Source of the DNA: JBBIOI01 sp037443425
GTDB taxonomy: Bacteria; Desulfobacterota; BSN033; UBA1163
Direction of reading: 5' to 3'
NCBI GenBank assembly: GCA_037443425.1
Contig: JBBIOI010000026.1
Location: 1 to 32,692, forward strand
DNA: 32,692 bases
Of this stretch, positions 1 to 7,609 are shown piece by piece. How positions within the stretch are numbered: position 1 is the first letter of the stretch; each line of letters opens with the position of its first letter. The position numbers were made by a program, and so were the translations under genes. Under the pieces are notes generated by a model. That model was given only the letters and a program-made list of their open reading frames with translations. It had not been told where the DNA came from and did not search any database.

Positions 1-102
1 TTTGATCGTTTGAATGAACAATCCCTTATCAAACGTTTAACTTCAAGAATCGAGATGTTGGGCTACCATGTAATACTGGAAAAAGAACAATCAACAGCTT
101 AA
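1..102 (+). CDS. C-terminal fragment of an unidentified protein (5' end outside window)
   Basis: The first frame is open from base 1 to a TAA at 100-102 and encodes 33 residues ending EKEQSTA. The start lies outside the window. The fragment contains a short pattern (KRLTSRIEMLGYHVIL) of the kind I associate with tails of some insertion-sequence transposases, but this is a memory-based resemblance over about 15 residues and is not enough to name the family. It is followed by a 62-bp gap before the MFS gene. Confidence 0.45.
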   Translation, partial: FDRLNEQSLIKRLTSRIEMLGYHVILEKEQSTA

Positions 103-164
103 TTTATGCTGTATTTACGTGTTAAATTATAATCAGTTTATAAATTGACAGAGGATAATAATGG

Positions 165-1334
165 ATGTTTTTAAAGATTAAGCAAAAGGGTATATTTTTT
201 GTTTCAATCTCTCAGTTTGGAATGGCGTTGTCTTTCAGTTTTGTTATGACATTTTTGCCATTCTATGTTGCTAAGATCAGTCCGTATGGTCCAAAGGAGA
301 CCATGATATGGACTGGATTGATTATAGGCCCTTCCCATATACTCACAGCCCTTGCAGCACCATTCTGGGGTAGTCTAACCTCGAGATACAGTCCAAAATT
401 GCTTTTTGAAAGGGGTATGCTTTCTAATGGGGTGCTTTTTTTAATAATGGGATTTGTAAGTAATCTACCAGTATTTTTAATTCTAAGGATGATACAGGGG
501 GCCCTTGGGGGTGTATCTACCATCGGACTTATTCTCATTTCATCAATGTCAAATGAGGAAAGACTTCATAAGGATTTAAGTTTTTTTCAGAATTCTATAA
601 CTGCAGGACAATTAATTGGTCCCTTGCTCGGTGCCTACACAGCCTCTATATTTGGATATCGCACGGCATTTATCTTTGCCTTTATTATAGCAACCATCTT
701 TCTGATATTCTGTCATCGAAATGTAAAGGAAATTCCCCTTAAGAAAGAGGTTTCATGGACAGAAATTAATATAAAAAAAGGTATTATATGGGCATGGTTC
801 TTAAGTTTTACGGCTACGATTCATTTGACATTTCTTATTAGTATCTTACCGACCATTCTTAAGGATTTCCAGCTAACCGATAAGATTGCCCTTAAGACAG
901 CAGGATTCATTATTATTCTTTATACTATTTCAGCAATAATTGGAAATTATTCACTAAGTAGCATAGCATCGAAATTTGGTTTAAGGAGGGTTATCATATC
1001 TGCCTGTATTTTTGCAAGCCTCTTCCAGTTTTTATTATATTTCAGCCCAGGGATTTCGAGTTTTACGGTTTTTAGGATGCTTCAAACAGGGTTTATTGCC
1101 TCTGTATTTCCCCTTACACTTTCTATCTTTGGTCGAGAAATAGGTGGAAAGACTGTTGGTTTTATGAATTCATCAAGATTTGTAGGCATGGCTGTGGGTC
1201 CTATAATGGCCACAACTATCATGGCTTACTCAAATCTTTTAGTATTGAGTATAATTATTTCGTTTATCACATTTGTCTCTTTATGGGGTTTTGTATTTTC
1301 AATCGATGAGAAGAGATTATCAACTGGTAGATAA
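165..1334 (+). CDS. MFS transporter, 12-TM efflux-type
   Basis: A 389-residue, very hydrophobic protein with about 12 predicted membrane helices in two six-helix halves separated by a basic loop near residues 180-200 (HRNVKEIPLKKEV). The loop between helices 2 and 3 has the MFS motif-A-like stretch GSLTSRYSPK (about residues 69-78), and the second half has a cognate GNYSLSSIASKFGLRR. This is the layout of drug/proton antiporters of the MdtG type; the substrate cannot be read from sequence. The ATG at 165 has GAGG at 151-154 ahead of it; an ATG at 161 is out of frame and stops after six codons. A TATAAT at 128-133 could be its -10, but no good -35 accompanies it. The last 15 bp overlap the convergent DUF72 gene. 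Confidence 0.85.
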   Translation: MFLKIKQKGIFFVSISQFGMALSFSFVMTFLPFYVAKISPYGPKETMIWTGLIIGPSHILTALAAPFWGSLTSRYSPKLLFERGMLSNGVLFLIMGFVSNLPVFLILRMIQGALGGVSTIGLILISSMSNEERLHKDLSFFQNSITAGQLIGPLLGAYTASIFGYRTAFIFAFIIATIFLIFCHRNVKEIPLKKEVSWTEINIKKGIIWAWFLSFTATIHLTFLISILPTILKDFQLTDKIALKTAGFIIILYTISAIIGNYSLSSIASKFGLRRVIISACIFASLFQFLLYFSPGISSFTVFRMLQTGFIASVFPLTLSIFGREIGGKTVGFMNSSRFVGMAVGPIMATTIMAYSNLLVLSIIISFITFVSLWGFVFSIDEKRLSTGR

Positions 1335-2060
1335 AATCTTTTTCAGTCTAATAGCATTTTTAACTGCAAAACCATAGGCATCATTATTAAAATATACAAA
1401 AATAGTTTTTCCTTTGTTCTTCCAGGATTTGATCTTTTCTGCCCACTGCATTAATTCATCTTCTGAATAATTTGAACCGTAGAGTATTTCTCCGCCATGA
1501 AGGCGTATGTAAATAACGTTAGAAGTAACGCTCTCTTTCATGGGAAGTCCTGAACCATGAGAAATGCAGAGGGAGAAATTGAAATCCTTTAAGGTATTAA
1601 AAATCTCACTACAGAACCATGATTCGTCTCTGAACTCGAAGGCATAAGAAATCTTTTTGGATATGGGGGCTTTTGATAGAAGGGTAGAGAATTCCTTAAA
1701 CCTCTCTTTATTAACTTTAAATCTTGGAGGAAGCTGCCACAATATAACACCGAGTTTTTCTCTAAGACAGCATGCACGGTCTAAAAAGAGTTCTAAGGAT
1801 TGTCCACAATCTTTTAATCTTTTTATATGGGTAATGAATCTACTGCCTTTTATAGCAAAAATAAAATGCTTAGGGGTTCTTTTATACCAACCTTCAAATA
1901 TTTTTTTCGTTGGTAGACGATAAAAGGTTACATTTAATTCAACTGTATTAAAATATTCTGAATAGAATTCGAGCCATCTTTTTTCTGGAAGTTCTGAAGG
2001 ATAAAATACACCATTTCCCCAATGTGGATAATTATAACCACTTGTTCCAATAAGGATCAT
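1320..2060 (-). CDS. DUF72 (YecE-like) family protein
   Basis: A 246-residue soluble protein. It opens with GTSGYNYPHW (residues 5-14) and has VELNVTFYRLP (40-50), followed by alternating strands and helices ending in the aromatic FVYFNNDAYGFAVKNA stretch. These are the hallmarks of DUF72, a TIM-barrel-like family of unknown biochemical function related to E. coli YecE. Length matches the family. It is the last gene of the minus-strand operon that begins with the Spy-like gene at 6299, starting 8 bp after the rhomboid stop codon. Its 3' end overlaps the convergent MFS gene by 15 bp, so no separate terminator fits between the two. Family assignment is firm; function is unknown. Confidence 0.88.
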   Translation of the reverse strand: MILIGTSGYNYPHWGNGVFYPSELPEKRWLEFYSEYFNTVELNVTFYRLPTKKIFEGWYKRTPKHFIFAIKGSRFITHIKRLKDCGQSLELFLDRACCLREKLGVILWQLPPRFKVNKERFKEFSTLLSKAPISKKISYAFEFRDESWFCSEIFNTLKDFNFSLCISHGSGLPMKESVTSNVIYIRLHGGEILYGSNYSEDELMQWAEKIKSWKNKGKTIFVYFNNDAYGFAVKNAIRLKKILSTS

Positions 2061-2068
2061 AATCGTTT

Positions 2069-2707
2069 TCAGGACCAGTTGCGTCTTAGTTTACGGCGTT
2101 TAATCTTATCCCTTATATAGGGATAAGCCATGTATAAGATTCCAAAAAGGAGTCCACCAAGATGTGTTATATGGGCAATGCCACCACCAGTCCCTTCAAG
2201 CGATGAGAAGAGTTCTATGAGACCGAAGATAATAACCATATATTTTGCAGGTATTGGTAAAAGAAAATAGATATATATTAATCGATTTGGAAAAAGCCAA
2301 CCATAGGCAAGCAGTATTCCATAAATAGCTCCTGATGCCCCGATAATAGGTATTATTTGGTAAGGGGTAAGAATAACCGTGCATAAAGCTGCCCCGATTC
2401 CACAGAATAAAAAATATCCAAGGAATTTTTTCGATCCCCAATAACCCTCTAATTCTCCCCCGAACATCCAAAGGGCAATAAGATTAAAGATAAGATGTGA
2501 GAATCCACCATGGAGGAATATATATGTTAAAAGTTGCCAGAAGAAGTATTTCTTCCATACAAATATAGGAACAAGCCCAAGATATAGATTTATTCTCCAT
2601 GAGACTAATATCTGTAAGAGGAAGAATATTCCCATGATAATCATCAGCCTTTTTATTACAGGTGTAAGACCGTATCCAAACGAGAAACGATATTGATAGT
2701 AAGGCAT
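2069..2707 (-). CDS. Rhomboid-family intramembrane serine protease
   Basis: A 212-residue polytopic membrane protein with about six helices and a basic C-terminal tail (RDKIKRRKLRRNWS). The rhomboid catalytic dyad is visible: GASG at 123-126 gives nucleophile Ser125, and HITHLGG gives His182. The HGGFSHLIFN stretch (66-75) matches the conserved His/Asn region of helix 2 that lines the oxyanion hole. Rhomboids cleave transmembrane segments within the inner membrane; the substrate here is unknown. The start has a GGAGAA Shine-Dalgarno 5 bp upstream. The gene lies 24 bp after the response regulator stop and 8 bp before DUF72, so it is probably co-transcribed with the two-component system. That suggests, but does not prove, a role in envelope stress. 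Confidence 0.92.
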   Translation of the reverse strand: MPYYQYRFSFGYGLTPVIKRLMIIMGIFFLLQILVSWRINLYLGLVPIFVWKKYFFWQLLTYIFLHGGFSHLIFNLIALWMFGGELEGYWGSKKFLGYFLFCGIGAALCTVILTPYQIIPIIGASGAIYGILLAYGWLFPNRLIYIYFLLPIPAKYMVIIFGLIELFSSLEGTGGGIAHITHLGGLLFGILYMAYPYIRDKIKRRKLRRNWS

Positions 2708-2731
2708 ATTATTCTCCGTTTCTAAATTTTT

Positions 2732-4099
2732 TTAAACATTAATTTTATACTTCTTTATTTTATATCGAAGGACCCTTTCACTTATCCCAAGCTGTTCCGC
2801 AGCCCAGGTCTGAATCCCTTTATTCTGATTGAGTGCTTTTATTATCAATTCTTTTTCAACCTCTTCAAGAAATTCAGGTAAAGATCTATCCATCTTAAAT
2901 GTTTCGGTCTTTTCCTCTGTTTTGCCCTCTGATAAATGAAATGGAAGATCCTGGGTTGTGATTACATCTCCGCGGCATAATACTACAGCCCTTTCAATGA
3001 TATTTTCAAGTTCTCTTACATTACCAGGATAAGAATGACGAATGAGTAGCTCGCGGGCTTCCTTGGAGATATCAAAAACAGATTTTTGATTCTCTTTTGA
3101 ATATTTCTTCATGAAGTAGTCGATGAGTAGAGGGATATCTTCTTTGCGTTCTCTTAATGGAGGGATATTAATAGAGATTACATTTAACCTATAATATAGA
3201 TCTTCCCTGAATAATCCCTTCCTCATCAATTCTTCAAGGTTACGATGTGTAGCAGCTATTACCCTTACATCAACCTTTATTGATGTATTAGATCCCAATC
3301 TCTGAAATTCTTTTTCTTGAAGGATCCTCAATAATTTTATCTGGGTTGCTGGAGCAAGATCTCCTATTTCATCGAGGAATATGGTTCCTCCGTTTGCCTC
3401 TTCAAATCTTCCTATCCTTTTATGCATAGCCCCTGTAAATGCACCTTTTTCATGACCAAAGAGTTCACTTTCAAGAAGTGTCTCAGGGATTGCAGAACAG
3501 TTTACTTTTATAAAAGGTTTTTCAGACCTTGGGCTGGAAAAGTGTATTGCATTTGCAATAAGCTCTTTCCCCGTCCCACTTTCACCCCTTATTAAAACAG
3601 TTGTATGACTGGTCGAGACACGCGCTACAAGGTTCATTACCTCTTCCATCTTTGGACTTGCATAAATTATATTACCAAAAGTATAGCGCTCCTTGAGTCG
3701 ATTTTTTAAATCTCTATTTTCACGAATTAGATTTGATCTTTCCAATACCTTCTGGATGATTAAAAGCAGTTCTTCAAGTTGAATCGGCTTTGTAAGGTAG
3801 TCGATAGCCCCCTCTTTCATACATGAAACAGCTGTTTCGATTGTTCCATAGGCAGTCATTATTACTACAGGTAGGTCAGGATATAGCCTTTTGATCTCTT
3901 TTAACGTCACAAATCCATCCATTTCAGGCATCTTATAATCTATTAGGGCTATATCGTAAGAATCCTCTTCGAGTTTTTTAAGGGCCTCCTTGCCATTTGC
4001 TACCGAGTCTACAGCGAATCCTTCTCCCCTTAGAAAACCTTCGAGCATATCCCTCTGTACCTTTTCATCCTCGGCTATTATAATCCTTGCCTTTTCCAT
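2732..4099 (-). CDS. NtrC-family sigma-54-dependent response regulator (ZraR/AtoC-like)
   Basis: 455 residues in three domains. The receiver (about 1-120) has Asp10/Glu11, phospho-acceptor Asp54 in ALIDYKMP, and Lys104. The AAA+ domain (about 142-380) has Walker A GESGTGKE (172-179), the sigma-54 contact loop GAFTGA (219-224), Walker B GGTIFLDE (237-244) and R-finger region PLRERKEDIP. A Fis-type helix-turn-helix occupies about 405-453 (AAEQLGISERVLRYKIKKY). Phosphorylation by the adjacent kinase should assemble the ATPase that opens sigma-54 promoters. Two good sigma-54 promoters lie nearby (6943-6958 minus, 7564-7579 plus) and are its likely targets. The ATG follows the kinase stop codon with 1 bp between them, so translation is probably coupled. 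Family is certain; the ortholog name is inferred from context. Confidence 0.95.
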   Translation of the reverse strand: MEKARIIIAEDEKVQRDMLEGFLRGEGFAVDSVANGKEALKKLEEDSYDIALIDYKMPEMDGFVTLKEIKRLYPDLPVVIMTAYGTIETAVSCMKEGAIDYLTKPIQLEELLLIIQKVLERSNLIRENRDLKNRLKERYTFGNIIYASPKMEEVMNLVARVSTSHTTVLIRGESGTGKELIANAIHFSSPRSEKPFIKVNCSAIPETLLESELFGHEKGAFTGAMHKRIGRFEEANGGTIFLDEIGDLAPATQIKLLRILQEKEFQRLGSNTSIKVDVRVIAATHRNLEELMRKGLFREDLYYRLNVISINIPPLRERKEDIPLLIDYFMKKYSKENQKSVFDISKEARELLIRHSYPGNVRELENIIERAVVLCRGDVITTQDLPFHLSEGKTEEKTETFKMDRSLPEFLEEVEKELIIKALNQNKGIQTWAAEQLGISERVLRYKIKKYKINV

Positions 4100-4100
4100 C

Positions 4101-5819
4101 TTATTTTTGAATAGGGATTAGAATACTTACCCTTGTCCCCAAACCAGGTTTGCTTTCGAGCTTTAATTCTCCATTGTGGGCTTCAATAATGCGATGAGCA
4201 ATCGGAAGTCCAAGCCCTGTCCCATTTTCCTTAGTAGTATAATAGTAATCAAAAACTTTTTCTATCTGGTTTTCCGGGATGCCCATACCTGAATCTGAGA
4301 GAATAATCTCAAGATAATCTTTTAAAGTTCGTGCCTCTATCCTTATAATTCCCCCATCTTTCATGGCTTCTATACTATTCTTCATAAGATTAATAAGTGC
4401 CTGTGTCAACAATTCGGGGTCAATTTTTACCATTGGAAGTTCTTTAAATTCCTTTTCAAAGGTTATGTTTTTTGAATTTGCTTCTTCAAAGAATAGGGTT
4501 ATGAGGTTTTCGAGTATTTCTTCTATGGATGAAGTCTTAATGTTTAATTTAAAGGGTTTTGAAAGGGTAAGAAATTGATTAACGATATCATTTACCCTTT
4601 TAATCTCCTTAAGGATTATATCTATGAAGGATAAAAAATCTTTCTTTTTTTGTTCTTCAGAGGGGCTATATTCCCTTCTTATCCTTTGAATGCCCATACT
4701 TATAGCATTCAATGGATTTCTTATCTCATGCGCTACTGCCGAAGCTAAGTGACCAAGCGATGAAATCCTTTCTGCCAACTGAATACGGGCCTCCATTTCC
4801 TTCAGTTTTTTTAAGTGCCTGTTCTGATTTATCCAGATAATGAAAAGGGCAGAGACTCCAAGGAGTAAAAAGAATATAATCGATAGGATAACATTCTTTT
4901 TTATTCTCTCAAGCGTGATTTTTATCTCCTTTGTTGAAAAGCCTATTCTTATAATCCCTGCTGTTTTATCTTCGAATGAAAATGGTTTTAAGATCTCAAA
5001 GACCTCATCGTTTTTTTCTCCCTTATAAAAACGACTTAGAGGCTTCATAGTTTTAAGTGAATTTTTTAAAAAATTGTCTTCCTCTTTTTTGCCTATTAGT
5101 AAAAAATCTGTATGACCAATTATATTTAAAGATGCATCTTGAACAGATACATAAATGATTCCTTCCCTTAAATTTATGTCCGAGATTGCTTTCTGGATGG
5201 AAAATATTTGATAAAGCCTCTTCATTTGATTGTTTTCGATATGAATAGCAATAATTCCAGGGATAAATTTTCTTATGATTGCAATAGTATAAAAAGTGGA
5301 TTCTTTCTGGCCTGGAGGCTGAATAAAGAGATTACTGAAAACAGATTGTTTCTTATTTATTAATTGGTTTAAAAACTCTTTTTTTCCATCAGACCTAAAC
5401 TCAGGAGGAAAGCCCCTGAGCAAATTTCCACTTGGGTCAAATATTTCAATCGATGTAAGAAGGGAGTTTTCAACTATATTTTTAAAGTCTGAAAGATTGA
5501 ACTGTCTTTCGCTATCATTTTTATCAACCCTGTGAGCGATCCCCAAAAGATATTCAATGATTAACTCCTCAATCCCTAAAGACTCACCAGTTAGAGGATA
5601 GGTGTGTTGAGTCTGGTAAGGTCTGTCTTCTTTTAAAAACGATAATACTTCTTTAACATTCCTTTCTAAATTTTGAAGAAGGGCAAGTCCCTCCCTTTCT
5701 AATAGAAGAAAGAAACCAGACCTTGTTCTTTTTATCTCCAGAATCCCATTTACAGAAAGGATAATAATAAGGACAGAAGAAAGGATTAAGATATAAATGG
5801 GAGAAAAGCCTCTTTTCAT
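4101..5819 (-). CDS. Membrane sensor histidine kinase, NtrB/ZraS type
   Basis: 572 residues. Helix 1 (about 8-27) and helix 2 (about 309-331) bracket a periplasmic sensor region of about 280 residues, which could be a double-PAS/Cache-like fold. The cytoplasmic part has a HisKA domain with phospho-acceptor His364 in AVAHEIRNPLNAIS, then a HATPase domain with N box (Asn477/Asn481), G1 box DSGMGIP (509-515) and G2 box GTGLGLPI (533-540). It should sense a periplasmic signal and phosphorylate the NtrC-type regulator encoded 1 bp downstream. It starts 9 bp after the Spy-like gene, the order spy-kinase-regulator recalling ZraP-ZraS-ZraR of enterics. The ligand (zinc, copper or another envelope stress) cannot be read from the sequence. 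Confidence 0.94.
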   Translation of the reverse strand: MKRGFSPIYILILSSVLIIILSVNGILEIKRTRSGFFLLLEREGLALLQNLERNVKEVLSFLKEDRPYQTQHTYPLTGESLGIEELIIEYLLGIAHRVDKNDSERQFNLSDFKNIVENSLLTSIEIFDPSGNLLRGFPPEFRSDGKKEFLNQLINKKQSVFSNLFIQPPGQKESTFYTIAIIRKFIPGIIAIHIENNQMKRLYQIFSIQKAISDINLREGIIYVSVQDASLNIIGHTDFLLIGKKEEDNFLKNSLKTMKPLSRFYKGEKNDEVFEILKPFSFEDKTAGIIRIGFSTKEIKITLERIKKNVILSIIFFLLLGVSALFIIWINQNRHLKKLKEMEARIQLAERISSLGHLASAVAHEIRNPLNAISMGIQRIRREYSPSEEQKKKDFLSFIDIILKEIKRVNDIVNQFLTLSKPFKLNIKTSSIEEILENLITLFFEEANSKNITFEKEFKELPMVKIDPELLTQALINLMKNSIEAMKDGGIIRIEARTLKDYLEIILSDSGMGIPENQIEKVFDYYYTTKENGTGLGLPIAHRIIEAHNGELKLESKPGLGTRVSILIPIQK

Positions 5820-5828
5820 CTGTTTTTA

Positions 5829-6299
5829 TTATTCGTTAGGAGAACCCATATGCATCGGGCCCATTCTGTGTGGCATCATTTCTTGAAAGAAAGGAATTTC
5901 AAACTCTGGACACCACTTTTGAAGTTGCTCCTGTGTAAATATACTCCTTATCTTGATAAGGTATTCTAATGTTTTTATATTGAGTTTTGATTGAAGATCT
6001 GTAATTTCGTTACATTTTTCTCTGAGTGATTCTGTATTTATTTGAGGATTTTTTAAAAATTCCCTAAGTTCCATTCTCTTTGAAAGAAGCTCTATTCTTA
6101 GGAGTCTTATATCTCGTAGGTATTCTTGTTGCGCAATTCGAATACCTTTTAATTGCTCCTGTGTAAGATTTATCTCCCTTGAACTCAAGCAAGGGGTCCT
6201 TGCCTTCTTTGGCTTCATCACTTCAATGGGTTGAGAGAGAGCAAAAAAGGGAAAGGATAGAAATAAGACGGTTATAATAATGAATTTCAAAGTCTTCAT
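5829..6299 (-). CDS. Spy/CpxP/ZraP-like periplasmic protein with Met/His-rich tail
   Basis: 156 residues with a Sec signal peptide (hydrophobic core 5-20, likely cleavage near ALS-Q). The mature part is a long helical hairpin flanked by two LTxxQ-type motifs, LTQEQ (45-49) and FTQEQ (121-125), as in the Spy/CpxP/ZraP family of periplasmic chaperones and metal-stress sensors. The C-terminus has MMPHRMGPMHMG (141-152), two His and five Met in 12 residues, a plausible soft-metal site. The ATG has no strong Shine-Dalgarno (only AGGGG about 8 bp upstream). It heads the operon with kinase and regulator, from its own sigma-70-like promoter at 6317-6345 just past the terminator of its paralog. Similar heptad spacing to the 6405-6905 protein indicates paralogy. 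Confidence 0.82.
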   Translation of the reverse strand: MKTLKFIIITVLFLSFPFFALSQPIEVMKPKKARTPCLSSREINLTQEQLKGIRIAQQEYLRDIRLLRIELLSKRMELREFLKNPQINTESLREKCNEITDLQSKLNIKTLEYLIKIRSIFTQEQLQKWCPEFEIPFFQEMMPHRMGPMHMGSPNE

Positions 6300-6316
6300 T
6301 TTTAGCCCCTGTATTT

Positions 6317-6345
6317 AAAATACCTAAAAGGAATTAAAAAGTCAA
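6317..6345 (-). promoter_or_regulatory. Sigma-70-type promoter for the spy-kinase-regulator operon
   Basis: On the minus strand TTGACT (6345-6340), a 17-bp spacer and TATTTT (6322-6317) lie about 18 bp before the ATG at 6299. The site sits directly behind the terminator of the upstream paralog, so the sensor operon can be expressed separately from the sigma-54-dependent gene. The match is moderate (5/6 and 4/6) and untested. Confidence 0.45.
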
Positions 6346-6387
6346 AAAATAAAAAGGGGAAGATATGATTCTTCCCCTTTTTATTTT
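6346..6387 (-). terminator. Rho-independent terminator after the Spy-like gene 6405-6905
   Basis: A hairpin with core arms AAAAAGGGGAAGA (6351-6363) and TCTTCCCCTTTTT (6370-6382), loop TATGAT, extended by A-T pairs to about 18 bp. Read on the minus strand it ends in a U-rich run and lies 17 bp past the stop codon at 6405. It should separate the sigma-54-driven gene from the downstream sensor operon, perhaps with some read-through. Confidence 0.85.
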
Positions 6388-6404
6388 AAACAATCCTTAA
6401 AGTT

Positions 6405-6905
6405 TTACCAGCATCTTGATGGGTGACCATATCCAAAGGTCTTTCCATAGCCCATAAGATTTTGGCAACCATATTTAGGCCCCAACCCACGGCCAAGGCC
6501 AAATTCAGAGATCTGTTCAGGAGTAAGTATCTTTCTTAGCTCAAGACGATTTTCGAGGGCTTTATCTCTTAACTGATTTTGAAGGTCTCTTAATTCCTTT
6601 TCCTTGGCCCTTATACTATCAGGGTTGGCTTTTGGATCAGCCCAAAGGGATCTTAACTCCAATCTTTTTGTCATGATGTTTCCTCGAATCTGAGCAGTCT
6701 CTTCTGTGAATTTTCTTTGTAATTCCTGAAGTTTTTCCCTTTGATCAGCTGTTAGATTGGGTATCCTTGGGAATGGTTTTTGCCACCCTTCACCGCTAAA
6801 GTGCATTCTTTGTCCTCTTCCAAAACCTGGACCTTGTGCATAAACGAGAGTAACAGCAAATGCAGCCAGAACAAGTATGGATACAACAACTATCAACTTC
6901 TTCAT
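6405..6905 (-). CDS. Spy/ZraP-like periplasmic protein, sigma-54 controlled
   Basis: 166 residues with a clear signal peptide (core 4-20, predicted cut VYA-Q at 23/24). The mature protein has a Gly/Pro-rich N-terminal stretch, then a charged helical hairpin bounded by LTADQ (51-55) and LTPEQ (128-132), the paired LTxxQ arrangement of Spy/CpxP/ZraP proteins. The tail is Gly/Tyr-rich and carries Cys147, His161 and Cys165, possible metal ligands. AGGAGG at 6915-6920 is an excellent ribosome binding site for the ATG at 6905. It is transcribed from the sigma-54 promoter at 6943-6958 and ends in a strong terminator, so it forms its own transcription unit. In enterics ZraP is the sigma-54-dependent output of ZraSR; this gene occupies the same position. 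Exact ortholog assignment is inference. Confidence 0.85.
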   Translation of the reverse strand: MKKLIVVVSILVLAAFAVTLVYAQGPGFGRGQRMHFSGEGWQKPFPRIPNLTADQREKLQELQRKFTEETAQIRGNIMTKRLELRSLWADPKANPDSIRAKEKELRDLQNQLRDKALENRLELRKILTPEQISEFGLGRGLGPKYGCQNLMGYGKTFGYGHPSRCW

Positions 6906-6942
6906 CCTTACTCACCTCCTTTCAATTTTTTATAAACAATAG

Positions 6943-6958
6943 AGCAACTATTATGCCA
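6943..6958 (-). promoter_or_regulatory. Sigma-54 (-24/-12) promoter
   Basis: The minus strand reads TGGCATAATAGTTGCT, matching the TGGCAY-N5-TTGCW consensus with GG and GC in the correct spacing. Taking the C at 6944 as -12 puts +1 near 6932, giving a leader of about 27 nt that contains the AGGAGG Shine-Dalgarno of the gene starting at 6905. The NtrC-type regulator at 2732-4099 is the obvious candidate activator. Confidence 0.88.
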
Positions 6959-7051
6959 TTTGATGAAGCCAAATATTCAATTTAAATTATTTAATATTTT
7001 CAATAAATTATATAACATAAAAAATTTCACACACTTTTTCTAAATCTTTTT

Positions 7052-7080
7052 TTCGACAATTTTGTCGAATTAATCGACAA
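7052..7080. promoter_or_regulatory. Palindromic enhancer site for the sigma-54 activator
   Basis: TTCGACAA (7052-7059) and TTGTCGAA (7062-7069) form a perfect 8-bp inverted repeat around TT. A third half-site, TCGACAA, lies at 7074-7080, exactly 21 bp (two helical turns) from the first at 7053-7059. The array is 120-148 bp upstream of the predicted sigma-54 start at 6932, the normal distance for an NtrC-family upstream activating sequence. Binding by the linked regulator is inferred. Confidence 0.7.
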
Positions 7081-7120
7081 AGATTTCCTAAATTCAATTT
7101 AAACATTAAAATTCCTCACA

Positions 7121-7423
7121 AGTCATTGCGAGGGCTTTAGCCCTTGGCAATCTCCAAAAAATTATCCCCTCTTAGCTTAAGAGGTCCCCTTCTCTTTTCC
7201 CCTCTTAATATAAGAGGGGATCAAGGGGAGTTATTAATGGGAACATAAAATAAATGGCACCTTTATTAAAGATTCGGCAAGCCTCATAGGCTTACCCTAC
7301 CGAGAAATTAAAACGTCTAAAGCGTAGGGTTCCTTGCTGTATTTGGTTCCATTTCTTATTTAAATTTATGACACAATCTCATCTTAAGGAGAGGTATGTA
7401 GGGGTTAACTGTGGAATTTTTCA
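7121..7423. repeat. Palindrome-rich interspersed repeat region
   Basis: This gene-free stretch between the two sigma-54 promoters holds a CATTGCGAG/TGGCAATC palindrome unit (7122-7153), a perfect 10-bp-arm hairpin TCCCCTCTTA/TAAGAGGGGA (7198-7220), a GCGTAGGG segment, and a segment from about 7339 to 7380 (TGGTTCCATTTCTTAT, then ATGACACAATCTC) that is a diverged copy of 18965-19005 inside the repeat element downstream of the ketoacyl synthase. It resembles a degraded member of the same repeat family. No coding potential was seen. Confidence 0.6.
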
Positions 7424-7443
7424 GAAATATGGTTTATTTCTGA
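7421..7443. repeat. Perfect 9-bp hairpin
   Basis: TCAGAAATA (7421-7429) and TATTTCTGA (7435-7443) pair perfectly across a 5-nt loop. There is no T-run after it on either strand, so it is not a typical terminator. It lies 147-169 bp upstream of the predicted start of the plus-strand sigma-54 promoter and could be regulatory. Confidence 0.4.
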
Positions 7444-7446
7444 TGG

Positions 7447-7466
7447 ACAAAATATGCAGATTTTGT
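7447..7466. promoter_or_regulatory. Possible activator site for the plus-strand sigma-54 promoter
   Basis: ACAAAAT (7447-7453) and ATTTTGT (7460-7466) form an inverted repeat, 124-143 bp upstream of the predicted +1 at 7590. The GACAA half-site is shared with the 7052-7080 palindrome but the spacing between half-sites is 10 bp larger. The position is right for an enhancer; the sequence match is only partial. Confidence 0.35.
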
Positions 7467-7563
7467 AACTTATTGACATAATGTACAATTATGAAAATGT
7501 GATCCATGATCTAATTTTTCAAAAACCTCTTTAATTTCAATAGATTATATTTGTTCAACAATT

Positions 7564-7579
7564 TGGCATTGGAATTGCT
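7564..7579 (+). promoter_or_regulatory. Sigma-54 (-24/-12) promoter for the two small membrane proteins
   Basis: TGGCATTGGAATTGCT matches TGGCAY-N5-TTGCW with correct spacing and is almost identical at its fixed positions to the minus-strand promoter at 6943-6958. With C7578 as -12, +1 falls near 7590, about 20 nt before the ATG at 7610 and just ahead of an AAAGGAG ribosome binding site. It indicates that the small genes belong to the same regulon as the Spy/ZraP-like gene. Confidence 0.85.
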
Positions 7580-7609
7580 TCAAATAATAAATAAAAAAAG
7601 GAGTAAAAG

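Noticed and set aside
145..150. TTGACA before the first MFS gene
   Set aside because: Only 15 bp from the start codon, too close to serve as its -35.
7473..7501. TTGACA upstream of the small-protein operon
   Set aside because: No acceptable -10 at 16-18 bp; the sigma-54 site at 7564 explains the operon better.
7498..7515. CRP/FNR-like TGTGATCCATGATCTA
   Set aside because: Only one half matches either consensus; no support from context.
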